Assembly: GCA_023484365.1 (NCBI GenBank)
Contig: JAMDBA010000069.1
Coordinates: 1 to 41,404, forward strand
DNA from: Patescibacteria group bacterium
GTDB taxonomy: Bacteria > Patescibacteria > Paceibacteria > UBA6257 > 2-01-FULL-56-20
Reading direction: 5' to 3'
DNA: 41,404 bases
Shown here: one piece after another, positions 29,785 through 38,110 of the stretch
How the letters are laid out: each line of letters starts with the position of its first letter
Position numbering within the stretch: position 1 is the stretch's first letter
Notes under the pieces: generated by a model
What the model saw: only the letters and a program-made list of their open reading frames with translations
The model's database searches: none
What the model was told of the DNA's origin: nothing
Translations under genes and position numbers: made by a program

Positions 29785-30468
29785 ATGCAGATTCTTATCG
29801 TTGAAGATATAGAAAAAATTGCTAATTTTTTGCGACGAGGACTTATTGATGAACACTATGTCGTTGACGTTGCGCGAGACGGCGAAGAGGCGCTCCATAA
29901 ATTTCGTATTAATGAGTACGACCTGATTCTTCTTGATCTCATGCTTCCCAAAATTGACGGCGTAACGGTGTGTCGGGAAATAAGGACTAAAAATACGAGT
30001 GTTCCTATTTTAATCCTTACGGCCAAAGACGATGTTGCGGATAAAATTAGCGTGCTTGACGCTGGCGCCGACGATTATATGACAAAGCCTTTTTCTTTTA
30101 GCGAGCTTTCCGCTCGCGTTCGGGCGTTGCTGCGAAGAAGTAAAAAAGCGGACCCGTCAGTTTTAGTTATTGATAACCTTTCCCTGGACCCGGCTACTCG
30201 AAGCGTGCGGCGAGGAGACAAGTTAATCACGCTTACCGCGCGCGAGTATTCGCTTCTAGAATATTTTATGAGGAACGCGAATATAGTTTTAACCAAAACT
30301 AAAATTCTTGAGCATGTATGGGATTATAATTATGACGGTTTATCTAATATAGTAGAAACTTACGTAAAATATCTGCGCAAAAAAATTAAAACGAATCGAC
30401 TTAATAAAGAATTAATTCATACTCTGCGCGGCGTGGGTTATGTATTAAAAATTAAAGACGATGTTTAA
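29785..30468 (+). CDS. OmpR/PhoB-family response regulator
   Basis: 227-residue DNA-binding regulator. The receiver domain shows ILIVEDIEKI with the acidic pair (Glu7, Asp8), phosphoacceptor Asp51 in DLILLDLMLPKIDG, the LTAKDD switch region and Lys in DDYMTKPFSF. The C-terminal winged helix is marked by LTAREYSLLEYFMRN and ETYVKYLRKKIKT...LIHTLRGVGYVLK. Start fixed by the -10 box. Overlaps the histidine kinase by eight bases. Targets are not known, and the divergent ABC exporter and the downstream secreted proteins are candidates. Confidence 0.95.
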   Translation: MQILIVEDIEKIANFLRRGLIDEHYVVDVARDGEEALHKFRINEYDLILLDLMLPKIDGVTVCREIRTKNTSVPILILTAKDDVADKISVLDAGADDYMTKPFSFSELSARVRALLRRSKKADPSVLVIDNLSLDPATRSVRRGDKLITLTAREYSLLEYFMRNANIVLTKTKILEHVWDYNYDGLSNIVETYVKYLRKKIKTNRLNKELIHTLRGVGYVLKIKDDV

Positions 30469-31504
30469 GAAGGCGACTTTAAAACTTGCGCTTATTTATT
30501 CGCTGCTTTTTTTCTCATTGTTTTGGATTTTTAGTGTTGGCGTATATGTATGGATGCAACAGAATTCTTCTGTTGAGTATATCGTTAAAAAGGTTGATCA
30601 AGCAGAGCAGCAAGGGGAACACACGGGAGCGTCGAAAGATAAAACCACTACTACTATTTTATCAATAGCGAATAAAGCCGCCCTTGAACAACTAAAAACG
30701 ATTCTTTTAGAACTTAACGCTGTTCTTTTGTTTATCATTCCGTCCCTATCTTGGTTTTTAGCAAGACGAACACTTGTTCCCGTGGAAAGGGCGTACGAAC
30801 GAGAGAGTAAATTTGTTAGCGACGCCTCTCACGAACTAAGAACGCCTCTTACTATTTTAGGCGGCGAGATGGAGGTGGCGCTCAATAAGTCGCGCAGCAA
30901 TGAAGAATATGTAAAAACGCTTCGCAGCGCGAAAGAAGAAATAGACCGCTTAGCCGCGTTAGCTGAAAATTTATTGTTTCTTAGTCGTTACGACATGCAG
31001 GATAGCAAAAAATACATGGCAGTTTTTGAGGAGGTTGATTTGACGGACGCTGCTGCCAAAGCGGTGGTAATTCTCAAACCGAAAGCCGACCAAAAACATA
31101 TTTCTTTAAATCTTAATTTTGGCGAAGAAAGTATAGTTGTGAAAGGAAATGCTGCCATGCTATTACAAGTGCTTTTTAATGTAATTCATAACGCCATCAA
31201 CTATACGCGCCAGGGCGGGAACATTAATGTTGCGCTTGAGAAAGTAAGAGCGGAGGCGGTTATACGGGTGAGTGATACCGGCATCGGCGTAGCCAAGGAT
31301 GAACAAAATAAAATTTTTGATCGTTTTTATCGGGTAGATCTGTCCCGTTCCGCGGTAAAAGGATATGGGCTTGGTCTTTCTATTTGTAGAATAATTATGC
31401 ATCTTCATGGCGGGATAATATCAGTGCAGTCAGCGCTTGGCAAGGGTAGTGTTTTTACTGTTCGTCTTCCATTATCAACGCGCGAAGGAAAACCACGATT
31501 ATAA
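30461..31504 (+). CDS. Sensor histidine kinase
   Basis: 347 residues. Two transmembrane helices (about 10-32 and 83-103) bracket a short 50-residue extracytoplasmic loop rich in Gln, Glu and Thr. No clear HAMP domain follows: the helix runs straight into ERESKFVSDASHELRTPL with phospho-acceptor His124. N-box VIHNAINYTRQGG (Asn244), G1 SDTGIGVAKDEQ (Asp272), F-box IFDRFYRVD and G2 GYGLGLSI complete a HisKA/HATPase_c kinase. The signal is unknown. Forms an operon with the regulator (ATGTTTAA overlap). Confidence 0.94.
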   Translation: MFKKATLKLALIYSLLFFSLFWIFSVGVYVWMQQNSSVEYIVKKVDQAEQQGEHTGASKDKTTTTILSIANKAALEQLKTILLELNAVLLFIIPSLSWFLARRTLVPVERAYERESKFVSDASHELRTPLTILGGEMEVALNKSRSNEEYVKTLRSAKEEIDRLAALAENLLFLSRYDMQDSKKYMAVFEEVDLTDAAAKAVVILKPKADQKHISLNLNFGEESIVVKGNAAMLLQVLFNVIHNAINYTRQGGNINVALEKVRAEAVIRVSDTGIGVAKDEQNKIFDRFYRVDLSRSAVKGYGLGLSICRIIMHLHGGIISVQSALGKGSVFTVRLPLSTREGKPRL

Positions 31505-31708
31505 AAATCGGGTCTTGCCGCGGCGATACTAACTAAAGGATAAATTAATTGGCTAATAAATTGGTCGTTTACTTAACGCGCTTCTTGTCGCGTAAACAAA
31601 ATCTTTCTGGTTGTTTTCATTCTATTTTCACGATATTCCCATATGATTTGCGTTATATATTGTGTAAAGGTCGAAATATATATATATATATCATTAAAAT
31701 ATAATAAT

Positions 31709-32038
31709 ATGCTTACATTAAAAAAGACGAAAATCAAGTTGGCGGTATTATCAGTTTTTACGGCGGTTGTTGCAGTTGCGGCAATTAGCGGGCTAAATAA
31801 TTCGCAATTATTGGTTCGTGCTAATGCGCAATCAATTAAATCTACTGCCACAACTATTGAGCAGGGTAAACAAGTTAATGATAAGAGTGGCTCTGATAAT
31901 GAAATTGCGAAGCCGGAAAAAAACAATGAGAGCGCGATAGAGAATCCAGAAGGAAAATCTCAGGAGAACGATCTGTCGGGCGGGCATCAAGATTCAAACG
32001 ATATAAACGTAGATCATCAGTTTAACGGAGCAGAGTAG
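31709..32038 (+). CDS. Small secreted acidic protein
   Basis: 109 residues. A signal peptide MLTLKKTKIKLAVLSVFTAV with a hydrophobic core to about residue 30 precedes a hydrophilic tail rich in Asn, Glu, Asp, Ser and Gln, with no cysteines and no fold that I recognise. TATAAT-like sequence (31700-31705) lies three bases before the ATG. An in-frame ATG 66 bases upstream would add an AT-repeat-coded stretch and is rejected. Placed 200 bases downstream of the two-component genes on the same strand. Function unknown. Confidence 0.5.
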   Translation: MLTLKKTKIKLAVLSVFTAVVAVAAISGLNNSQLLVRANAQSIKSTATTIEQGKQVNDKSGSDNEIAKPEKNNESAIENPEGKSQENDLSGGHQDSNDINVDHQFNGAE

Positions 32039-32067
32039 GATTTTATTAGTAAAGCAAGATGGTGACG

Positions 32068-32105
32068 ATTCCGCTCTAGCAAGAAGCTCCCCGCTAGAGC
32101 GGAAT
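32068..32105 (+). other. Strong hairpin after the secreted protein gene
   Basis: ATTCCGCTCTAGC (32068-32080) pairs perfectly with GCTAGAGCGGAAT (32093-32105), loop of 12 bases. No T run follows (ATATA), so it may be a processing or stability element rather than a standard terminator. Confidence 0.6.
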
Positions 32106-32152
32106 ATATAGGGAGTGCAGGGATACGCAATACTAAATAATCAAATAAAACT

Positions 32153-32245
32153 ATGAAATATTTTAGAAATAAATTTATTACTTTCAATATTATTACCGTG
32201 AGCATTTTCGCTGTCGGCTCCGCGATACGAACATCGCTGAATTAA
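32153..32245 (+). CDS. Possible 30-residue hydrophobic peptide
   Basis: ATG AAA TAT TTT AGA at 32153 runs to TAA at 32245. It has a basic start (MKYFRNKF) and a hydrophobic stretch (ITFNIITVSIFAVGSAI). It ends seven bases before the methyltransferase start. No Shine-Dalgarno sequence. Could be a small membrane peptide, a coupled leader or chance. Confidence 0.3.
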   Translation: MKYFRNKFITFNIITVSIFAVGSAIRTSLN

Positions 32246-32252
32246 GAAAAAA

Positions 32253-33107
32253 ATGAGTAAGCGTGATTTATCGCCGGAACGAGAAATAGGAAAGAACGAA
32301 GAGATGGTTAATGATTTTTTTAAGCGAGATAAGGAAAATACTCAGCCGGCATTTTATGATGCCTATAATTATGATTCCTTTTGGAAAGGAAGAGATTTTG
32401 AAAACTTTGCCGATCAAATCGCGGTTTCCCGCCTGCTTACGCGGATTCCTTTGCCGCGTCTTCGGATTATTGATGTTGGCGCTGGAGGAGGAAGGCTGGC
32501 GCCGCTTTACGAAAAGATTTGGGAGCAAGTCGTCTTGCTTGATCCATCGTGCGACCAACTTTCTATTGCTAAAAATAAAATATCGCGCGCGGAAAAAATA
32601 GAGTTCGTATGCGCGGCGGTAGATTCAATTCCGCTTTCCGATGCGTCCTGTGACGCGGCGCTTTGTGTTCGTGTATTTCATTATATTACTGATCCACGAA
32701 AAGCTATTCGCGAGATTGGTCGTATTCTTATCCCTGAGGGATATTTAATCCTAGAAATCCCTAATAAAATTCATATTAAAACTCGCCTCCAAGCATTTTA
32801 TTCTAGCAAAGCACGAGTAATTATATCTTCGCGAAAGCCAAAACATCTTATGCTTGGCGACGCAAGCGCTCCGTTTGTAAATTATCATCCAGAAGTAATA
32901 CGCGATATTCTTATTACTGAAGGTTTTGATATTGTTGAGATTCTTTCTGTTTCCAATTTTCGCCATCGCATATTCAAAAAAATTATCCCGATTCAAATTC
33001 TCTTATTTTTAGAGAAGTCGTTTCAAGGACTGCTTGCCGGGATGTGGTTTGGGCCAAGTATATATTTTCTTGCCCGTAATAATAAAAATATTAAAACAAA
33101 AAGTTGA
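32253..33107 (+). CDS. Class I SAM-dependent methyltransferase
   Basis: 284-residue protein of the Methyltransf_11 type. Motif I IIDVGAGGGRLAPLYE (SAM loop), an acidic residue at the end of beta-2 (VVLLDPS), CAAVDSIPLSDASCDAALCVRVFHYI with the motif II/III pattern, and IGRILIPEGYLILEIPN. The acceptor is unknown. The C-terminal 100 residues are basic (IKTRLQAFYSSKARVIISSRKP, ending KNIKTKS) and may bind the substrate or a membrane. No Shine-Dalgarno or -10 box is visible close to the start, so it probably depends on an upstream promoter. Confidence 0.85.
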   Translation: MSKRDLSPEREIGKNEEMVNDFFKRDKENTQPAFYDAYNYDSFWKGRDFENFADQIAVSRLLTRIPLPRLRIIDVGAGGGRLAPLYEKIWEQVVLLDPSCDQLSIAKNKISRAEKIEFVCAAVDSIPLSDASCDAALCVRVFHYITDPRKAIREIGRILIPEGYLILEIPNKIHIKTRLQAFYSSKARVIISSRKPKHLMLGDASAPFVNYHPEVIRDILITEGFDIVEILSVSNFRHRIFKKIIPIQILLFLEKSFQGLLAGMWFGPSIYFLARNNKNIKTKS

Positions 33108-33160
33108 TTATTATGACTATATTTAAATGTCGCCTTATTAATTTTTTCCGGTTATAGAGT

Positions 33161-33166
33161 TATAAT
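33161..33166 (+). promoter_or_regulatory. Leaderless -10 box of the surface protein gene
   Basis: GTTATAAT with six bases (atctat) before the ATG at 33173. Confidence 0.65.
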
Positions 33167-33172
33167 ATCTAT

Positions 33173-35302
33173 ATGAAGACTAATATTTTGCATAAAAAGT
33201 TCCTTTTGGTCGCCGGGTTTTGTTTGCTGGCCGTTTTTGCGGTGCTCAGCCAAAAAGCTTATGCCATTACGCCCACCGTATCGGCTTCGCTTACGGGGAG
33301 CGGCGACAACGTCCTGCTTAACGTAACGGGCGATCCTAATTCCAACGTAATTTTAAATTATTTAAATAATTCTTCAGCTGTCCAGATGAGCGCTTTGGGC
33401 GTCACTAATTCCAGCGGTTCTTTTTCCGTTACCGTTAGCACTGCTGCTTACGGCATTCATCCTAACAGTCTTTTTTCGGTGACTATAAACAGCCAACAGT
33501 CGGTAGCGTCGGTATGGCCTTATGCTACAAGCACGGCATCAACTGCGTCTTTGTCGTTAAGCCAGACAAGCCTGAGCTTATCAAGCGGCCAGTCAGCAAC
33601 AATTACTGCTTATAACAACAACACCAGCGTCCTTTATTTGTCTTCAAACAGCAATCCGTCGGTTGCTAATGTTTCTATTAACGGCAATCAGTTTACCGTT
33701 TCAGCGAATACGGGCGGCTCAACGACGATTACAGTTTGTTCCTTGGCTAATTCTTCAAACTGCGCCAGTGTTTCAGTGACTGTGCCGACTGCGAGTTCCC
33801 AAATTACGTTTAACCAAAGCAGCGTTTCTATTGCTTACGGTCAAAACCTTTCCGTGAGCGTCGCGGGCGGAACGGGAATCTATTCCGTTGTTAGCAATTC
33901 CAACCCAAGTGTTATTCAGGCGACTATCAGCGGTTCATCTCTGAATTTATACGCTAACAGCTCCAGTGGTTCGGCAAATATAACCGTTTGTTCCACCAAT
34001 ATGAGTTCTTGCGGTGTTGTTAACGTAACCGCTTCGGGGTCTTCAAATTCTTCTATCCTTTCTTTTAGCCAAAGCAATCCCGTGATAACTATCGGTCAGG
34101 TTTCGCCTATAACGGTTAGCGGCGGTACAGGCTCTTATTATGTTTCTTCTAATTCAAATACCGGCGCCGTTCAGGCAAATCTTGTTGGTAATACTCTTAG
34201 TTTATATGGCAATTACGCCGGATCAGCAATATTAACAATTTGTTCTTCCGGAAGCGGTTGCGGAACCGTTTCGGCAACGGTTGTTTCGCCGGGAACTACC
34301 CCGATAACTTTTAGCCAAAACAATATCACCGTTTCCGTTGGTCAGGTGTCTAATTTGGCTATTTCGGGAGCTGGAAATTATTATATTTCCAGTAATAGCA
34401 GCTCGTCGGTTGCTTCCGCTTCCATTAATGGAAATACATTGGTAATAACTGCTAATAACGCCGGCTCAGACAGCATAACCGTCTGTCAAACCGGCGGTCA
34501 GTGCGCAATAGCTTACATTACAGTTTCGTCAAGCGGTAGTTCGCTTGCTCTTAATCCGAGTAATCTCACTTTATCTGTCGGCCAAACTTCAAATGTTGTC
34601 GCGTCGGGAATCGGCGGATATTACATTTCCGGAAACAGCAATTCTTCCGTCGCTTCGGCTGCCGTGAGCGGCAACAGCATTACCGTGACAGCTCTTTCTG
34701 TCGGCTCCAATAATATCACCATTTGTCAAAGCAACAGCCAGTGCGCGATGCTTTATATTACCGTTGGCTCCGCCGCTTCGTCTCAGGCGAGCTCTAGCAG
34801 TCCTTCGTCAATATCCGTTAGCGAAGTGATTTCGGTAGGCAAAGGTATTAATCTTATGGTTTCCGGCGGTTCGGCTCCTTATACTTTATCTTCTAATCCG
34901 GGCACAATATTTACTTCAGCCATCAGCAACAGCAATGTTATTACTTTAATTGGCGTCAGTTCCGGAATTTCTTCGGTTAATGTTTGTTCTTCTAATGGCG
35001 GTTGCGCTACCATTAACGTGGTTGTGGTTAATCCTTCAGCCGTCTCTACTGTTGCGGCGACAGCTACTTCTTATAAATTCAACAATCTCCTTAAAATTGG
35101 TTCTTCTGGCGCCGACGTTACGGCTCTCCAACAGCGTTTGACCTCCGAGGGAGTCTACTCAGGTCCTATTACCGGATATTACGGCTTGCTAACCAAACAG
35201 GCGGTTGAAAAATATCAGGAACAACACAAAATAGCTAATCCAAATATTACCGGATATGGAGAGCTGGGTCCTCACACTAGATCTTCCTTAAACGGAAATT
35301 AA
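33173..35302 (+). CDS. Large secreted Ig-like repeat protein with peptidoglycan-binding domain
   Basis: 709 residues. A signal peptide (about 1-31) is followed by a Ser/Asn/Gly-rich beta-type region to residue 120 and then by six tandem Ig-like (BIG2-like) repeats of about 75-80 residues. Each repeat ends in I-T-V/I-C...C-A/G...I-T-V, with paired cysteines at 189/197, 273/280, 357/363, 438/444, 518/524 and 605/611. The C-terminus (638-706) is a PG_binding_1 domain: LLKIGSSGADVTALQQRL, then GPITGYYGLLTKQAVEKYQ. It is probably a wall-attached surface adhesin or S-layer-like protein. Starts leaderless and ends at a strong terminator. Repeats are diverged at DNA level, so this is an old expansion. 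Confidence 0.85.
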   Translation: MKTNILHKKFLLVAGFCLLAVFAVLSQKAYAITPTVSASLTGSGDNVLLNVTGDPNSNVILNYLNNSSAVQMSALGVTNSSGSFSVTVSTAAYGIHPNSLFSVTINSQQSVASVWPYATSTASTASLSLSQTSLSLSSGQSATITAYNNNTSVLYLSSNSNPSVANVSINGNQFTVSANTGGSTTITVCSLANSSNCASVSVTVPTASSQITFNQSSVSIAYGQNLSVSVAGGTGIYSVVSNSNPSVIQATISGSSLNLYANSSSGSANITVCSTNMSSCGVVNVTASGSSNSSILSFSQSNPVITIGQVSPITVSGGTGSYYVSSNSNTGAVQANLVGNTLSLYGNYAGSAILTICSSGSGCGTVSATVVSPGTTPITFSQNNITVSVGQVSNLAISGAGNYYISSNSSSSVASASINGNTLVITANNAGSDSITVCQTGGQCAIAYITVSSSGSSLALNPSNLTLSVGQTSNVVASGIGGYYISGNSNSSVASAAVSGNSITVTALSVGSNNITICQSNSQCAMLYITVGSAASSQASSSSPSSISVSEVISVGKGINLMVSGGSAPYTLSSNPGTIFTSAISNSNVITLIGVSSGISSVNVCSSNGGCATINVVVVNPSAVSTVAATATSYKFNNLLKIGSSGADVTALQQRLTSEGVYSGPITGYYGLLTKQAVEKYQEQHKIANPNITGYGELGPHTRSSLNGN

Positions 35303-35330
35303 TTAACATAGATTAATTTTTCGGTATTTT

Positions 35331-35360
35331 AAAATAAGCCTCAATTGAGGCTTATTTTTT
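35331..35360 (+). terminator. Terminator of the surface protein gene
   Basis: AATAAGCCTCAATTGAGGCTTATT perfect palindrome (35331-35358) followed by T. Confidence 0.9.
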
Positions 35361-35361
35361 G

Positions 35362-35401
35362 TTGACATATTTAAAAATTAGTTCTAAATTATTTTTAGAA
35401 C
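35362..35401 (+). promoter_or_regulatory. APC permease promoter with palindromic operator candidate
   Basis: Consensus -35 TTGACA (35362-35367), 17-base spacer, -10 TAAATT (35385-35390). A perfect inverted repeat GTTCTAAA-N5-TTTAGAAC (35381-35401) overlaps the -10, as expected for a repressor-binding site. The half-site TTTTTAGAAC also appears before the minus-strand gene at 2253-2429 (2448-2457). Confidence 0.6.
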
Positions 35402-35430
35402 ATTAAATTAATTTTTAAAGGGGGTATATT

Positions 35431-36747
35431 TTGAAGCAATCAGAATCTTTAGAGCGTAAGGTCGGCTTGGCGGCCCTGGTCGCTCTTATTTACTGTATTG
35501 TGGCGGGCGGCCCTTTCGGCCTGGAAGATATTGTGCGTGATGCTGGTTATGGAAAAGCGGTATTGATATTGATCATTACTCCTTTGGTCTGGAGTTTGCC
35601 GACGGCTTTAATGGTCAGCGAGCTTGGCAGCGCCATTCCTAAAGCAGGCGGTTTTTACGCTTGGGTTCGTAGAGGAATGGGAAACTTTTGGGGATTTCAG
35701 GAGAGCTGGCTGACGTTTGCAGGTAGTATTTTTGATATGGCGCTTTATCCGACTTTTTTCATCGCCTATCTTACTCATCTTTGGCCGGTGTTAAAAATCG
35801 GTTATACGCCGATTATTCTGGGGATGACGATGATTACCGGCGGTGTTGTTTGGAATCTATTCGGCGCTAAAGCGGTCGGCAAGGGTTCGGTCTGGATAAC
35901 TTTAGCCGTTCTAGCTCCTTTTGGTGTTATTGTCTGGTACGGTTTTACGCATACCGTTCCCGTGGGGAAAATTATTTTCCAGCCGACAAAGATTGATTTA
36001 CTTGCCGGTGTTCTTATAGCGATGTGGAATTATATGGGTTGGGATAATGTTTCAACTATTGCTGCGGAGGTAAAAAATCCGAAACGCACATATCCGTTTG
36101 CGATGTTTATCGCGGTCGTCATGGTTTCCTTAACCTATATTATTCCGATTGCCGCCGTGGCTCATACCAAAATCAGCGCGGCAAACTGGGATACCGGTTA
36201 CTGGGTTGATGCGGGGAGGATATTGGGCGGCAAATGGCTTTCTGCTGCCATAATGTTAAGCGGAGCGGTTGCCGCAGTCGGAACATTCAACGCTTTGGTT
36301 TTATCTCTGGCTCAATTGCCAGCAGTAATGGCCGAAGATAAATTTTTGCCAAAAATCTTCGCTTACCGTAACAAATCTGGCGCGCCAATTGTGGCGATTA
36401 TAGCTTGCACCGTTGCCTGGTCGGCCTGTCTAAGCCTGGGGTTTGAAGGTTTGATTATGCTGGACGTGCTCCTGACAGGTTTGAGTATTTTACTTGAATT
36501 TGGCGCTCTGATAGCCCTTAAAATTAAAGAGCCCGGTCTTGTCAGGCCGTTTGCTGTGCCAGGAGGGTTAGCGGGCAGCATTATCATTACTATTCCTCCG
36601 GTAGCTTTACTGGTTGTGGCTGCTATAAGAAATCATGCCGAGAAAATAGGCGACATAAACACCCTTTTTATAGGAATGTTTTTGATAGCTTTAGGGCCCC
36701 TGATTTATCTGTTGAGCAGCCGTTTCAGAAAAAAATCTGCTTCCTAA
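35431..36747 (+). CDS. APC-superfamily amino acid/polyamine permease
   Basis: 438-residue membrane protein with about twelve helices, typical APC length. The first helix region reads ALIYCIVAGGPFGLEDIV, and helix 3 is preceded by ELGSAIPKAGGFYAWVRRGMG, a conserved APC block. WNYMGWDNVSTIAAEVKNPKRTYP sits in the helix 6 region. The substrate is probably an amino acid or amine but is not resolved. It starts at TTG 35431, six bases after AGGGGG at 35419-35424, so the start relies on a Shine-Dalgarno sequence and carries its own classical promoter with an operator candidate. A terminator follows. Confidence 0.9.
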   Translation: MKQSESLERKVGLAALVALIYCIVAGGPFGLEDIVRDAGYGKAVLILIITPLVWSLPTALMVSELGSAIPKAGGFYAWVRRGMGNFWGFQESWLTFAGSIFDMALYPTFFIAYLTHLWPVLKIGYTPIILGMTMITGGVVWNLFGAKAVGKGSVWITLAVLAPFGVIVWYGFTHTVPVGKIIFQPTKIDLLAGVLIAMWNYMGWDNVSTIAAEVKNPKRTYPFAMFIAVVMVSLTYIIPIAAVAHTKISAANWDTGYWVDAGRILGGKWLSAAIMLSGAVAAVGTFNALVLSLAQLPAVMAEDKFLPKIFAYRNKSGAPIVAIIACTVAWSACLSLGFEGLIMLDVLLTGLSILLEFGALIALKIKEPGLVRPFAVPGGLAGSIIITIPPVALLVVAAIRNHAEKIGDINTLFIGMFLIALGPLIYLLSSRFRKKSAS

Positions 36748-36756
36748 TTTTTTATC

Positions 36757-36791
36757 AACCTCCGATTTGCTATTGGCGAACCGGAGGTTTT
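36757..36791 (+). terminator. Terminator of the APC permease gene
   Basis: AACCTCCG (36757-36764) pairs with CGGAGGTT (36782-36789) around a 17-base loop, then TT. A second stem CCCC/GGGG lies at 36800-36822 before the convergent gene. Confidence 0.65.
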
Positions 36792-36833
36792 CTTATATTC
36801 CCCTAAATTTACTGATGAGGGGATTTGTATTTA

Positions 36834-37421
36834 TTACGCCGTATTTGACGGCTTCTGGTTTTGCATCTGCATCTGCTGAACTTCCGCTTTGCTGGTGAGG
36901 ACGTCGGCAACCGCTTGGGCGAGGCTGTAGTCCATAATCGGCACGACTTCTTCGTCGGTTTCGTTTTCTATGGTGCTGCTTGGTTGTTCAAGATCGGTAG
37001 TCGTTGAAATGGCGATATGGCCGACGTTAAGCAGTCGGTAAAGAAGAGACTGTTTTATGGAAACGCTCTGGATTCTTCGGTAGGGAATTTCAATTTCTTC
37101 CTTGCTTAAAACTCCTCTTACTATCCTTAGCGAAGAGCCATCAACCATAACTTTGGATATTCCGTATTTAAGTTTGGCTATTAAGACGCCTATCAATTCG
37201 GAGACGACGGCGATTATTAAAACTATTACTATCGCGATTGAAGTAACGGCGGCAACGTTCATCCCTAAAAATATCTGGCTGGCAGATAAGACGGTCAGCC
37301 TGGCAACAATAAGAGCGATATCTGTCGCAAGAAGAATAATGGCGACGGCGCTGTTTTGTATAACGAAAAGCCAAAATATTTTATTGCCTAAACTGTAATA
37401 CTGACCGCTTTTTATATCCAT
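36834..37421 (-). CDS. PH-domain (bPH_2/YdbS-like) membrane protein
   Basis: 195 residues. Two adjacent transmembrane helices (about 15-45 and 55-80) are followed by a bacterial PH-like domain: LKYGISKVMVDGSSLRIVRGVLSKEEIEIPYRRIQSVSIKQSLLYRLLNVGHIAISTT. The C-terminal 40 residues are Gln/Met/Glu-rich and probably disordered. YdbS/DUF304-type proteins are membrane-associated, with no assigned activity. The ATG at 37421 is preferred over an earlier in-frame ATG because TATAAT (37431-37436 on the minus strand) lies nine bases before it. Divergent from the Nudix cluster. Confidence 0.8.
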   Translation of the reverse strand: MDIKSGQYYSLGNKIFWLFVIQNSAVAIILLATDIALIVARLTVLSASQIFLGMNVAAVTSIAIVIVLIIAVVSELIGVLIAKLKYGISKVMVDGSSLRIVRGVLSKEEIEIPYRRIQSVSIKQSLLYRLLNVGHIAISTTTDLEQPSSTIENETDEEVVPIMDYSLAQAVADVLTSKAEVQQMQMQNQKPSNTA

Positions 37422-37585
37422 AATAATATTATTATAGCTTATAACCGATTTAATTAGCATAGAGGTCGCTTGATAGTCCTTTTAATTTGTTTTTTATTGT
37501 TAAACGGCGATGTTTGCCTTAAGCCGCGATAACGACGCTTTTTCGCTGACTGCCGCCATAAGTGTAAATTAAATTAATTCCGTGC

Positions 37586-37591
37586 CATAAT
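37586..37591 (+). promoter_or_regulatory. Leaderless -10 box of the first Nudix gene
   Basis: CATAAT with six bases (taattt) before the ATG at 37598. The upstream phrase TTTTTCGCTGACTGC (37540-37554) also precedes the promoter at 21926 (TTTTTCGCTGACTGCG). Confidence 0.5.
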
Positions 37592-37597
37592 TAATTT

Positions 37598-38104
37598 ATG
37601 ACAAATATAAATAGTAAATTTACTTGGAATGGCGAGGAAGTTCTTGTTGAATGGATGCCAGGAGGAATTGAGTTGATTAAAAAATACAAACCGATAACTC
37701 AAGCGCTTGGATTATGTGTTAATGATAATAACGAAGTGATTATTGTCAGTGACGACGAAGGTAAAAACTGGGGACTTCCCGGAGGAACGGTAGAGCCGGG
37801 AGAAACGATTCAGCAAACTTTGGAAAGAGAAGTGATGGAAGAGGTTGATATTGAAATTTCGGAAATCAAATTTCTCGGTTTACAAAAGATTATTAATAAG
37901 AGTAATATAATTTACCAGTCGCGGTTTTTTTGTCGGGTGAAAAAAGTTTTACCTCAAACAATCGATCCGGCAAAGGGAAAGATTTTAATGAGGAAGTTTG
38001 TTCCTCTTCGCGATCTTAATAAAATATTAAAATGGGGCGCAGTATTAGACGAGTTAGTCAGGTTATCAATGAATAATTTATCTGATCGTTCAGCTGGTAA
38101 ATAA
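37598..38104 (+). CDS. Nudix hydrolase 1
   Basis: 168-residue cytosolic Nudix protein. The Nudix box reads GGTVEPGETIQQTLEREVMEEVDI: G-x5-E-x7-RE-x-x-EE is complete, but the usual Gly near the end is Asp, a minor departure. FTWNGEEVLVEWMPGG forms an extra N-terminal strand region. Substrate cannot be inferred; the family acts on nucleoside diphosphate derivatives, so house-cleaning or RNA-end processing are typical. Leaderless start. First of a six-gene same-strand run, with the second Nudix gene following seven bases later. Confidence 0.9.
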   Translation: MTNINSKFTWNGEEVLVEWMPGGIELIKKYKPITQALGLCVNDNNEVIIVSDDEGKNWGLPGGTVEPGETIQQTLEREVMEEVDIEISEIKFLGLQKIINKSNIIYQSRFFCRVKKVLPQTIDPAKGKILMRKFVPLRDLNKILKWGAVLDELVRLSMNNLSDRSAGK

Positions 38105-38110
38105 AAATAT

